A DNA stretch of 64,000 nt, taken from positions 1,911,500 through 1,975,499 of the forward strand of contig KN834749.1 in NCBI GenBank assembly GCA_000827265.1, in the 5' to 3' direction. Every line of letters begins with the position of its first letter. Position 1 is the stretch's first letter. Below, one piece after another: positions 10,686 to 21,421 of this stretch. The position numbers were made by a program, and so were the translations under genes. The DNA is from Collybiopsis luxurians FD-317 M1. Taxonomy: Eukaryota > Basidiomycota > Agaricomycetes > Agaricales > Omphalotaceae. The notes beneath the pieces are model-generated. The model did no database searches. It was not told the origin of the DNA and saw only the letters and a program-made list of their open reading frames with translations.

Positions 10686-11335
10686 CTAGCTCTCGAAACC
10701 TCGCTCTTTTCTCCAGGATTTTATCCAGTCAACTATTCGCGCTACATTAGCTTCAAGGTCCTCTGTGGTTTCACTTTTCAATTCGACGATAATTTCTTCA
10801 GGATATGACGAGCGAGCTTCTTCCAAGACGACCTGCATGATTTCTGCCTCGTTATTTTCTTGGATTTTTTTAAGTGTGTATGATCTGTGACATTGAGTAA
10901 GGGTTCAGGCGACCTTGATATCCCCAACAAGCTGACCGTTTTTCCAGACGATCCCAAAGCTGGGAATGTTCACACCGAAGGACGACTACCAGATCAGGCC
11001 ATCTCTCTGGAAATATCTCACAGGTATGCCAGTCGAGTATTATACCGCCATTTGAGACAATCGGCTCTAGTTCATCTAGTAGCTGGTGTCCGCAGCGATC
11101 AATTATGAAGAACAGGAGTTACTGGAATAAGATCGCGCACTTTATCTTCATCCACAGTATAGCTTTGCCATTCCTCGTCGTACTCTTCATAAAGCCCTTT
11201 TTCCTTCACCCAATCCCCCACATTTACGTGTTGAAGGGGTATTGGTGACTCATTTACTAGCAGTTGAGCGTGTGTCGACTTTCCTGTTCCAGGAGTGCCA
11301 GTAATGATTATAACAGGTGCTTGGGCGTTGGACAT
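10686..11335 (-). CDS. FAP7: Adenylate kinase 6 / FAP7 (ribosome assembly kinase)
   Basis: P-loop nucleoside monophosphate kinase and ATPase of the AK6/CINAP/Fap7 family, needed for late 18S rRNA maturation with uS11. Exons are 11335-11123, 11082-10937 and 10884-10686, giving 185 residues, a normal length. The Walker A motif GTPGTGKST lies at residues 13-21; NVGDWVKEKGLY, the LDWHTCEIFPERW segment and the lid-region signature RSYTLKKIQENNEAEIMQ follow. The last motif is only obtained by splicing out 10936-10885, which supports that junction. It is convergent with the DUF7726-like gene at its 3' end, only 90 bases away. Confidence 0.93.
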
Positions 11336-11679
11336 GGCGACGATTTGTTTTTAGGCTTTCCAACAAGTTGTTGAAAATTTAATCCGACGCGGCAACAGCC
11401 GAGTTCTCGGATCCGTCCGCGGTATTACCTAAGTGACCCCGGAAAGGCGTTCCCGCAACGACTGAAGATGTTCCAAGATGGAATCGAAATATGACCTTGT
11501 GAGCCCTTAATTTTCTGTTTAAAACATGATTGACGTGAGATCTCTTCCCCAATATCGATTTCGACGTGTTTATTTCTTTTCTGTTACTGTTTTGAGTGAC
11601 AGTGCCAATGTGGTCCTCCCAGCGAGGCTGCGAGTTTCTCTGATTCAATTCTCTACATTGCTTTCTTCTACCTCCATCT
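11336..11679. promoter_or_regulatory. Divergent promoter FAP7 / seven-helix gene
   Basis: 344 bases between two divergent start codons. No TATA box or E-box stands out. I see no RNA gene. Open frames in it have no recognisable content. Confidence 0.4.
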
Positions 11680-13860
11680 TTGGGAATGAGTGGACCTCCG
11701 ATTCCGATTCCTACTCCTACTTCCACAGAGCATGCTTCATCCGTGACTTTTTCTCCGACAGCTCCCCAAAATTTCCCTCGAACCACTCCCGCTCCTTCAA
11801 CCGACAGCTACCCAACTACAGTCGTAGTTAAACTCGAAACCACCCTCCTTATTCCGAATTACCCTCTCTACTATCCCACTCCGGTGGCAGACTTCAGCCC
11901 AAACTATCTTGCCCTTCCCGATGGATCCCTCGTCACAGCTCCCTACCGTTCAGATCTTATACAGGCAAACGCTGTACTGCTCTTATTGAGCATCCTCTCA
12001 ACTATATTTCTCCGTAACGTTTTTGTTTCGGGAAACTACATTCGACGGATCAAAGTGCGACAAAAGATCCTCTTTTTCTGTCTTTTTGCCAGCCAGGTTA
12101 TGGCATTCGCTGGTCTGGTACCCAAATCCGTTTCGTACTTGACTTCACATCTAAGCTCAAGTTGTACGAGGTAAAAAGTCTTGTATTCCAACCCTTTTTT
12201 TGCGTTGATTGAAAGTGTTTGACTTCAGTGTTATGCTTGTTCTTGACCTTGCAGCGACTCTTTCCATCATCACTATAGTACGAACCATATTGAGTCTATC
12301 GACGCTTCCAATACTCATGCATTCTCGCAGATGAGTGGAATTATCGGATTCAAAGCATACAAGTGCCTCGACCACTCCATACTCGTCTTTATGATCCTTT
12401 CTGTCCTCACTGTCGGAGCCGCTGGTGTGAGTATAGTAGATGTCATCACATTGCGAGCAGCTCCAAGATTATCCGGTAAGTACAAGCCCGTGATGATTTC
12501 TTCCCATCCACCTTAACCTCCCTCCCAAATAGGCAGTTGTGCCCGAAATGATAATCTGCGGTGGATCAAAATCTTCATGATGATACAGCTCGCGCAATCT
12601 CTGTTTTCATGCTGTTGTTGTACGTCAGTCGTTTGTGTCGGACTGGTCTCTTGGCTTCATTTTTTTTTTTTTTTTTGCTTGACATTTCCAGTTCTATACG
12701 CTGTATGGAAATCGCGACATTCCCCTGTTGCGAGGGACCGAATTTCCATCCAACTTTCCATGGATTTTCAACCACCCGAACACCAACCCCATCGAGATCG
12801 ACTGAACTCTACTCAAAGTCACAAGTCCAGCAAACCTATATCTCCTTTGACACCGGCTCCCCCTTCCGCCGGGCGATTTAAAAAAACGAGTGCAGAGGCC
12901 GTCCTCTTGGAGGCTGACTCTCGCCAAGGAACCATTCGTGAAGGGTCTGTCTCCCCGCTGTCATCGCAGTCGTTAGGGTTTCAACCTCGGCGAATGGCTC
13001 GAGGCGAAAGCGAAACTCTCCCCCGACCCTTGTCCAGCGGACCGCCAGCATCCCTGGCACCAACTACATTCAGTAGAATTAGCCATTACATGCCTGAATT
13101 ATTCAGGAAAGTAATGCAAGATGAGGTCTGTGAAATGTCATGCAAGTTTCAATCATTTACGTTTGACTCTTTTACCCACAGCTATTGTATACAACAATAA
13201 TCACTTCCTGCAGCTCCGTAGTTGCTGTCGTAGCCGTGGTGGGAGTCGCCTCAGAGGACGAACTATCGTTTATGGGCTGGATGTGCCTTTACTGTAGGTT
13301 TTGTCAAGCTTTAAACCATCCTCGGTCATCTGATGGTCAGAGCAGGGGGTGCAACGTCTATTCTTGCAACACATAGCCTGGGCCGCGCCGTCAGTAGGCA
13401 TGAGAGAGAAGCCCTTCTCCAGGCAGCAGCGCTTCACCATAGGAGATGGGATCCGGATAGATTCCGTGCAACAGTAGTCAACAGATCGGCCAATAACTTG
13501 GATATTTTTTCGAGCGCACGGATGAGAAGAATGACAAGCGGTGACGACTCAATGTTCAGCGACACACAGGCCCTGACTCAAGGGTATTCGCCGTCAGCCC
13601 TGTCAAAGACAACTGATTCACCATGCTCTCCCCGCTCTTTCAACTCGGGATCTAGCCTCCCTCTCTGTCCTTCTCCAACATTCCAATTTCCGACTTCCGG
13701 TAGAACCACACCTCTGGTTCCTTTGGACAGTACCCGGGCTGTTCTTCCAGGAAATTTCGTTATCGACAGAAATTCTAGTACGTCAGGGAGTGATTATAAC
13801 TTAGTCAGGACTAGGGAAGGGTCGGGGCAGTCAATACAAGGAAAAAGAATGGATTATTGA
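11680..13860 (+). CDS. Orphan seven-helix membrane protein A
   Basis: Predicted polytopic membrane protein of about 610 residues, no family recognised. Exons are 11680-12170, 12229-12277, 12331-12475, 12533-12619, 12692-13125, 13182-13293 and 13346-13860; a second ATG at 11686 is equally possible. The first 85 residues are Pro/Ser/Thr-rich and probably outside the cell. Seven hydrophobic helices follow: five clustered (one ending in a Cys-rich SCCCF), then a hydrophilic loop of about 145 residues rich in Ser/Pro/Arg, two more helices, and a Ser-rich C-terminal tail of about 150 residues. This is the topology of a G-protein-coupled-receptor-like protein with a large third cytoplasmic loop, but I see no diagnostic receptor motif. 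Long T-runs in intron 4 are ordinary pyrimidine tracts. Confidence 0.68.
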
Positions 13861-13984
13861 ACTAAGTATTGAACTTTACAATGTATCTGTATCCAGGCTG
13901 TAAACACGTACATATCTACCACGTAGTATTCTGTAGCCTTTCAAGTTAGCGCCCGTTACTATTTCTCTACTTGTCCTGCCAAAC

Positions 13985-14933
13985 ATGAACAACAACGATG
14001 ATGAAATTATCAACCGAATACCGATACGGCTTTCTAATAGACTCTCCCTGCAAATTCACCAGTTTCCTCTCTTATCTCGGCCTCTTCAAGTACCTCCTTC
14101 CGCCGAGGCAAGCGGTAAACGGATATCTGCACGAATAAAACCCCAATCTCAAGTCCTAGAAATCCACGTCCCCTCTGATACTCGGCCTGAAGTTTACAAC
14201 AGAGAACGCGGTTTTGAATTTGGGAAAGGTCGACTAGATGATGATCGAGAGAAAAATCAAGAGCGGAAGGGCAAAGGGAAGGAAGGGGAGGAGCCGCGTT
14301 TGGCGGAAGTTCGTCTGAGGAGTGAAGAGATTCCACAGCGGGGTGCACAGATGCTGGGGATTGTTCACAACGGTGAGTCAGTCTTTTCTCTCCCGAATTT
14401 CTCGTTCCCCATTAAGGATTTTTTTTGAGATGAGCTCCATTTGCACCCTATCGATTCAACGCATCAATTCCGACCGACCCTCACCTATCTTGACGCTTTG
14501 TCTCGTAGAAGCAAACGGCGGGGAGGCGAGGAATCAGACACGGACTCAGATGACGGACCCCCGCCAGACCCAGACGACCCCTCGCCTGCTGTAGTTTCCA
14601 AGAAGAAGGAGAAAAAATCTGCTGGTGAGACGAAGGAGGTTCTATCGGCGAGACGAGCAGAGGATAAAATTGGAAATCTCAGCCAGCTTTCTAATGCTAG
14701 AAGGGAGATGCTTGCCACTATAAGGGCCGAACAAGACGAGTCATGGACCAATCTCCAGTTCTATAGTATGCAGGTAAGTTTATATAGTTTTCAAATCTTT
14801 GAATGTAGCGCTTATCTCCTCGTAGACAGAAGAATCTGGACATTCGCTGGACCGATTCTTTTCATCCCATGACGAGGAACTTTCCTGTAGCACCGATGTA
14901 ACTACGTTTCTAAAAGCTACTCAAAAATTATGA
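13985..14933 (+). CDS. RPC37: RNA polymerase III subunit RPC37/RPC5 (Sin-N domain)
   Basis: Subunit of the TFIIF-like Rpc37-Rpc53 subcomplex of RNA polymerase III, involved in initiation and termination. Exons are 13985-14372, 14430-14773 and 14826-14933, giving 279 residues. The Sin-N region begins with IPIRLSNRLSLQIHQFPLL and continues through a basic SARIKP segment; after the first splice the sequence DELHLHPIDSTHQFRPTLTYLD matches the family dimerisation core. An acidic linker with Asp/Pro repeats and a Lys-rich stretch follow, then a short C-terminal segment. Fungal Rpc37 proteins are of similar size. Two-exon frames on either side of the first intron only fit with acceptor at 14429. Confidence 0.86.
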
Positions 14934-15065
14934 ATTCTTTAGTTTTTTTTTTTGCTTGCCCATCTAGTGTGGCCAGAAAACCGATCGCGATTCTCTGGCT
15001 CATCACCTGTCCATCACAGTGGACAATTTCGGATTTTTTGCTCTTGAATTCTTACATCTACTACA

Positions 15066-17946
15066 ATGTCTGGCCACGACAGCGAGACCGATGATTCTGA
15101 TATCGACAGTTCCATGATTGCATGGATAAATACGACATCCACTCCTGCATATCTAGAACTTCGCGAAGCGGTCACAGCGGCCATACAGCTGTTGCAGAAG
15201 GTTCAACTCACGGATATCGCCGCAGTAAGCCCTGTCTTCGCCCCAGATGAAGAAAACTAATTTCATCCCTCAGAATTCAGAGGACGTGAGTTACGTTTTC
15301 TTTAGAGACCTCAAATGAACCTAAAATGAGATTAGCTCCACCGAGAGCTTCTGAGAGCTTCTAATGCGATTCATAAATATCTTGATGGTTTAATCGCGAA
15401 CCACCCGGGCGCAGTGCAAGCATTAGATTTATTTGCGTTACTTGGTAAGTCAGCCTTCTTGACGTTTATAGCCTCAAGTAATAACTTTTTACGATAGTCA
15501 GGCCTCCTTTTTTGGAAGCGTTGTTCGCCCAAAGAAAACTCTTTCACGGTCTTGCAGTTCATGCGCTACCGCCTGGTACTAATGCCTCAACTATCGTTTG
15601 CTGGGTCGACGCGCATCTTGCCAAGATGGCCGAGGTAACGCTGGTCGTAGCATGTGGTCGTTCTCAAGAACAAGATGTTTCCGACACGCTGAGAATGCAG
15701 CTCGAGGATGACGGTTTGAGAGCTGCCGCTCAACTTCCAGGTTCGGCTGGATTAGGTGAAAAATGACCATACTTACGCATTCGTAACAGAGAAATGGTCT
15801 CTGGTTCCTGCTATCGTCGGCTCTCCGAACGCATCCCCTGCCGCCAAACGACTTGCAACTCAGCTTACATATGCTGTCTATATCTTTGGGCCTCATCTAC
15901 GGAAATCGAACCCATGGATTGACTACGATACGTGCGTGTCAAGTTGAACGTTTCAACCCTCTTCTCAGACTCCCTCAGTCCCTCGGCGACCGATCTTTTG
16001 AGAATTTTGGAACAGTATATTCTCGCTACTGTGGCTAAGTCAATTCTGTACTCGACCCAGAGCCTTATTGACCAAACGCGGCTCACCTACGCGCTGATCG
16101 TTTCTCTTTATGCGGTCAGTTTTATTGTATTTTCTTTTCGTGGCGTTGACGATTCGAATTACCTCAGGTATCCGACTCCGAACTGCGTCGCAATCGAACC
16201 TTTTCCCCTTTGCGCCCACGAACCCTGGGTTGTCTCCTAGATATGATGGAGCTCGTTCTGCACCCAGGCGCTTTCGAGACGGATGAGTTGTGCATTGCAC
16301 CCTGTGAACACTTAGATTCCGCGCAAATCGTGTTGTTGCGCTTGGCAAATTCATCTTGGTGTTGGGAAACGTGGAACGATTATCGAGTGGCGGGTACCGA
16401 GTGTATAATACAATTGGTAGGCCCCTTCTCGTTACTTATGGACGGCGCTTACGGCCGCTGTTTCAGACCGCTACTTGGTTGTATCATCTGCACGTCTCAA
16501 GGCCCTTCTTGTATCAAGACGTTCCTTATGCGCGCTTCATCGTCGAGTTAAATCCGCCAGCTACAAATTATGCGATTGGTGTAAGTCAGCGAGATCCTGC
16601 GGAAGAACTCGAGCACTGACTGATACTGGTTTTCCAACTAGCACATTCTGCACCATAGCGTTCAAGCTCTCATTGCTGCAAAACCGGTGGAAGGTTTACC
16701 GGCATCATTTTTTGTTGTTTTGACCAACGCTTGTTGTATCATCGATGATCTTTTGCGCAATCAACTAGCTCATGGTCGGGCATTCGGTGACGCAACAGCT
16801 ACGACGACGCATCTATTCAGTCTCTTTGTGCTACTCGGTGACAGGCTTGAACGTGAGTCATCTGAATTACAACCGCGAAAACTCACACCTTTGCAGTGAA
16901 GTCTACGGTACTTGAATCACTCACTTTGATCGATGAAATGGCGTTCGATAAGGCTCTTATGAACGTTTCGGACGATAAAGTGATTCAATTTGGCGAACGA
17001 CTCGATGAAAGTAAGGATATGTGCCATTTTCACCAATTTGTTCATCGAATAAAATCGGTTCTCAGTGATTCTGCAGCTAAGAAAGTATTTAGGTTTCCCT
17101 CTGACTCGAGGCTGCGTTTTTGATTGAAACAGAAGATTGATACATTCCACTGAATCCAGCAATGATCTCTCGAGTGACAACGCCGAAGAACTCAGACTAG
17201 CGATGAACTTCTTAATTCTCATCTGGCACTCTGCTGAAGGTCAAAAACTCGTTCAACGACAATCTATTTTGAATCTTTTCTCTTCTCTGACTAATCGATT
17301 GTTGCGAGGCGACCTGGAAGCTCGGTTCTCAAATCATCTTCGTGTCACGATAGTTACTGGATTCTCTGTTTTCGAAACCGACCCTACTATACCAATCAGA
17401 AGCCCGAAGCAGGAGGATATATGGAGACTTGCATTGGATTCTGGAGCTTCAAATCTCTTCGTCACTTGTAGGCCTCAGTGTTGAACTTGCTACTCGTCAC
17501 GCTGACGGTTGCCCTCAGCCAGCTTTGCCCACTATGTCATGACGGTTCAACGGTTCCTTGATCCTCTGAGTTGCGTGGAAGCGTGTGATCACCTTCGAGA
17601 TACGCTTACTCTCATTCTACGTGGCCATTTCACAGGAGACGAAAGGCCCATCGCAGTGCTGGTATCCTTGGTTATCTGTGGTGCGCTTGTACACATTCTC
17701 GATGCCGGTTTGCAAGCAGGTGAGCACTTGCACCGTCTTTCTTTTGATATGATCCGTATCTTCCTAGTAAACTTCACATTGACTTCACCCTGGACTATGA
17801 GCCTCTGCGCTGAACTGAAGACATTCATCCGAAGCGAGGCAGAATCCGCAGATAGTTACTCTCGACTGTTAAAACGTCAGCTGGCTTCGATTAGCGACGT
17901 TTTGCTGAACGCCGTAAGTGTCCTATTAGGTTGGAATCATAAATAG
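15066..17946 (+). CDS. Large helical protein of unknown function
   Basis: I do not recognise this protein. Thirteen exons can be chained: 15066-15224, 15274-15285, 15336-15444, 15498-15755, 15790-15931, 15979-16114, 16168-16416, 16467-16580, 16642-16852, 16897-17010, 17066-17084, 17133-17467 and 17519-17946, giving 761 residues with consistent phases. Exon 2 is 12 bases and exon 11 is 19 bases. The N-terminus is acidic (SETDDSDIDSS). The rest is almost entirely amphipathic and hydrophobic helix without clear membrane spans, which suggests an alpha-solenoid scaffold such as an armadillo or HEAT-like fold. A donor-like GTAAGT at 17914 could make the last intron alter only the final residues. 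Same-strand neighbours are RPC37 and the next unknown gene; no functional link is shown. Confidence 0.6.
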
Positions 17947-18361
17947 TTTTGACCAGTAAGCTAGATTCACTCTAAACTAGACCACGACGAGACACCGAGT
18001 ATGAAGGAGGCAATTCCTAAATTCAAATCGCAACTGGTGTATTACGGACGATACCCTGATTATAGCTTAGTACTTGTTCCCCATTTGCTAGAGTGAAATG
18101 GAATTTTCCATCTTCCGTCATTGGTCATGTCAAGATGTAGTGGATGCACATACAATAAGGCATAGTGAGAAGGGGTTCGTACCTGCCAAATTAAGGGGAA
18201 CAATATTGACTTCGGCCGAGTTGTGATGAGTCTGAAGATGGAGTTAATGGATTGTTCGGCTGCCCTGAGACCACTGGAGCCGCCATCATCATATATGTAG
18301 TTTTAGGTAAGCCTCAGTGTAATCAATCCGTATACTACCAACTCCTTGATCAAGCTCTTCC
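17947..18361. other. Intergenic region, no gene seen
   Basis: 415 bases between two same-strand genes. Short open frames cross it, but none has a plausible start, codon pattern or splice set. It should carry the 3' end of the helical gene and the promoter of the next gene. Confidence 0.45.
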
Positions 18362-19513
18362 ATGTCTTCGTTACGCTCTTTACAGCAACGGCGTCGCTCT
18401 CAATCTGCGTCAAATTCTTTTCCTTCCATCCATCGCGAGTCTTCATGGCGTTCAGCCACTAAAAGAGCACATCCTGCTACCACAGATTTTTCCAGCTTCA
18501 AAAAAGACGTGGATTCTTGGAGGTCGAAGAGACGTAGGAGAGAAGGTTCAGTGAGTTCCAACGTCATAGGCTTATCAATCTCGAATATCTGACCAGATCG
18601 TTTCTACCAGCATTCTGGAACCAGCTCCGATGACGAACCAGCTTTCAGCTCGAAAAGCAGTACTAGGTCATCACCGAAACCTGTACTTGCATCTTCCTCT
18701 GTAGATTTTGGCTTTGCTCCTCGAAGGGATTCACGGCAACGTCATTCGATGTACAATTCAACTTCTATCTTCGAGCCCAGCAGTCACAGCGAATACTCTG
18801 AACTTGCTAGAGTTAGGTCGAACGCCTTTTGGGAGCTCAGGAGGAGTGTTGCGGAAAACGGTGAAGGATTTGTACGTCGTATGCGGGACTATGAACAGTC
18901 TCGATCTAGAGCGGACGCATTCTCTAAGGTGAAAGACGCACAGAAACGGGGAAGGAAGCGGTCTTCTCTCGTTTCAGCGTCTCGAAAAACGCCTACTAGA
19001 CATCATAATGACTCGGAGTCGGACGAGGATGATATTCAATTATTCTCTGGCCATCTATCGGAGTCTTTTCTATCCCGAACCACCCATTCGACAAGCAGCA
19101 GATCTCCCAGACCATCTTCCCCCGACTTCATGGAAGAAGATCCCATTCCTAGGGAACGGTGTCCTTCCCCTTATGACTTCTCATCGGACCCACTCTCAGT
19201 GTATCCTACCAGCCCGGCTGGTTCTTCATTATCTCCTGCTCGGCCCTTGAATACAACCCCGTCTTTATCTCTCTCACCATCGTCAGCGGGCTCATCGATT
19301 GTCTCCCTCACACTTCCTCCTTCTACTACCAGCCAAAATCTGACGGATCTCAGCTTTTCGCAGCGAGCTTCGCGGTCGGAAAAAGCTCTAGCAGCCCTGA
19401 GCCTTGCAATGGCCAACGGGGCTGGCAGTATCACCGAAGATTACGAAGCTCTTCGCGCCCTGCAACCACTCCTGGCAATGGATGGTTCTGAGGTAGAAGA
19501 TGTATGGCATTAA
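18362..19513 (+). CDS. Ser/Arg-rich protein of unknown function
   Basis: Not recognised. Two exons, 18362-18545 and 18597-19513, give 366 residues. The N-terminal 60 residues are dense in Ser and Arg with a Lys/Arg cluster (SKRRRRE), consistent with a nuclear protein. A middle segment has a short helical block (SNAFWELRRSVAENGEGFVRR) followed by a basic region and then a long Ser/Pro-rich disordered part. The last 50 residues are helical and acidic (ALAALSLAMANGAGS then EDYEALRALQPLL), which could be a binding helix. The donor at 18546 (GTTCAG) is weak; the nearby GTGAGT at 18551 looks better but breaks the frame. Codon use and length make a real gene likely, function unknown. Confidence 0.55.
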
Positions 19514-19917
19514 CTGTACTTCTTTGTTCCTACCTGTTTTTCCATGCAGACATTGGCGAAATTTACTTCCTGGCTTGTGTATTCTTAGTTGCCCATATTT
19601 ACCGAAAGCTTCTCTTTATAGCGTAACTCATATTCATTCAAGCAGCATAATCTTATTGGCATTGCTCTTTATTAACTTACTGCAAGAAAATGTATTATAT
19701 TTAGACCACTTTCACTTTTGTGCATAGCTAACGACCTCCTGATAACTGTCCTCTTTTGGTGGTACGTGTTTGTAGAAAGGACAGCCGTCTACCATATTAA
19801 CCCCTAGATACACTCAACTTGCTTTCACTTCTTGCTCAGTACATTTAATGCACATCCAATAAATCCTAGATAAGTATTTCGATAAATAGTACAAATGTCC
19901 AACATCCAGGCTTTACT
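19514..19917. other. Convergent 3' intergenic region
   Basis: 404 bases between the stops of the Ser/Arg-rich gene (+) and the J-protein gene (-). AT-rich, with no recognisable coding or RNA feature; probably two 3' untranslated regions. Confidence 0.5.
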
Positions 19918-20925
19918 AGAGAGCAGATCCAAGGACTTTCAATGCTAAAGCGCGCAAAATCTGAAATACAATGTTAGAGCAATTAGAGAACAATCAAGAG
20001 CAGTTAGCAATACCTCCGCCTGGTGAAGATATATGAATTAGAGATATGTGCGAAAAGTTGTCCTACATACCTTTTGGTTTCCACCCAATTCATTAAAGAC
20101 TGTGGCGACACTCTTTCCCTTGGCATCTCTGATTGAACCTAGCCGATTTCCTGCGAACGCACCGACTAGAAGACCTGGGATGTTAGCAATTATAAATCCG
20201 ATACCTGGCGACAAGAACGTGAGCAAAAAGTTCCAGTAGTAATGCAGTAAGCGCTAAGATTACCTGCTCCACAAATAGCTCCCATGTATCCCCACCAAGG
20301 AATTCGGCGTTCGACCTCGGGGCGGAGAAGCTGTGGAACATTCTTTAGTTTAATATTGAGTCCAAGTTGAACGAAACTCTTCTACCTCTTCAAATACATC
20401 ACCAAAGACGCCATCTGCATCTGGCCGCTGGTCGGCTTGAGCGCCGCTACCGCCAAACATTGAACCAAACTGGGAGAAGAAATTCGTAGAGGATCGAGGG
20501 TCCTCCGAACGTTCACGGGATGCTCGAGAAGCATGTAAGGAATCGTACTCTCTTCTCCTCGTTGGATCAGAAAGCACGTAATAGGCATCCGCTACAGCCT
20601 ATTTCACTAATTCAGATCCATACCACGACATAATCGACGGCCAACTTTCCTGGAAGTTTTCCGTGGCCTTCTTCTTCTCCGCAGGAGTAGCATTCACTAA
20701 TCTGTCCGGATGTGTTCTGGAAAAAACACAAGTTAATTGTTGTGCAGTCCGTATAAAAACTGTATCCAAGAAACCTCAGAGATTCCTTCTTGTACGCCTG
20801 CCGAATCTCACTTTCCGTTGCAGTCTTGGGAATTTTCAAGATTGCATAGTAATCTGATGGAAAGAGAAAATTTAGGTCGTCAATGTTTGAACACCAAAAG
20901 AAGTCATACCTGGAAAATGGGACAT
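19918..20925 (-). CDS. J-domain protein with glycine-rich membrane segment
   Basis: Hsp70 co-chaperone of the DnaJ class. Eight exons, 20925-20910, 20853-20775, 20716-20646, 20591-20386, 20330-20264, 20204-20072, 20019-20014 and 19960-19918, give 206 residues with all phases consistent. The J domain is at residues 5-75: DYYAILKIPKTATESEIRQAYKK, the HPD triad right after an intron, and DAYYVLSDPTRRREYD. A Gly/Phe/Ser-rich linker follows. The C-terminal third has two hydrophobic stretches with GxxxG spacing (ICGAGIGFIIANIPGLLVG and AFAGNRLG), suggesting membrane insertion. The 6-base exon (Ala-Glu) sits between two introns of normal size (52 and 53 bases). The junction inside helix IV (FQ-ET-DAYY) is the least certain; one residue is shorter than usual there. 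Confidence 0.8.
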
Positions 20926-21421
20926 GGTTGCGCAGTTAATGGACGTCCAGCGGGGTGTATAGCTATATAAAGAGACGCCCACTCGACGCGTGATGTCATT
21001 TTCGTCATAGAGCATCTCCAAGCACGTGTTTGCGACGCGTCTTATCGTCGACTACTTTTAAACGATACAGTAGCCACACTGAAACCATTTCCTGGCGCTC
21101 ATTCTTTAATTCAACCCAACTTGCAACGTAATTGGTCAGTGTCTTCCTCTTGACGCGCGCTACAATCTTTCCTTCTTCTGCAACACGCTGGGGAATCGTC
21201 GACGCTCAGTTTGATCCGCGCATATTCATCGGGTCAAGGGAAACGTATATTTACCACTCTGTTCATTGTATGTGCAAAGCTACTTGTACTGGCGAGATCC
21301 AGTACGATACTGCTAGCTTTGAGCAGTAAGGCCATGAATTATGTACAAATGTGAGATCCATTGATTACTATACACGTTCAAGGAAAGCAAAACTACAGAC
21401 GCTGCAATCTAAGTGGCAGTA
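20926..21421. promoter_or_regulatory. Upstream region of the J-protein gene with CACGTG
   Basis: 496 bases. It contains the promoter of the J-protein gene (-) and the 3' end of the seven-helix gene B (-). A CACGTG E-box lies at 21023-21028, about 100 bases upstream of the J-protein start. Repeated GACGCGT-like patches flank it. No other gene is visible. Confidence 0.4.

Noticed and set aside
15066..19513. One large gene joining the helical protein and the Ser/Arg-rich protein
   Set aside because: A stop at 17946 (or just after an alternative splice) closes the first gene, and 415 bases without coding character separate them.
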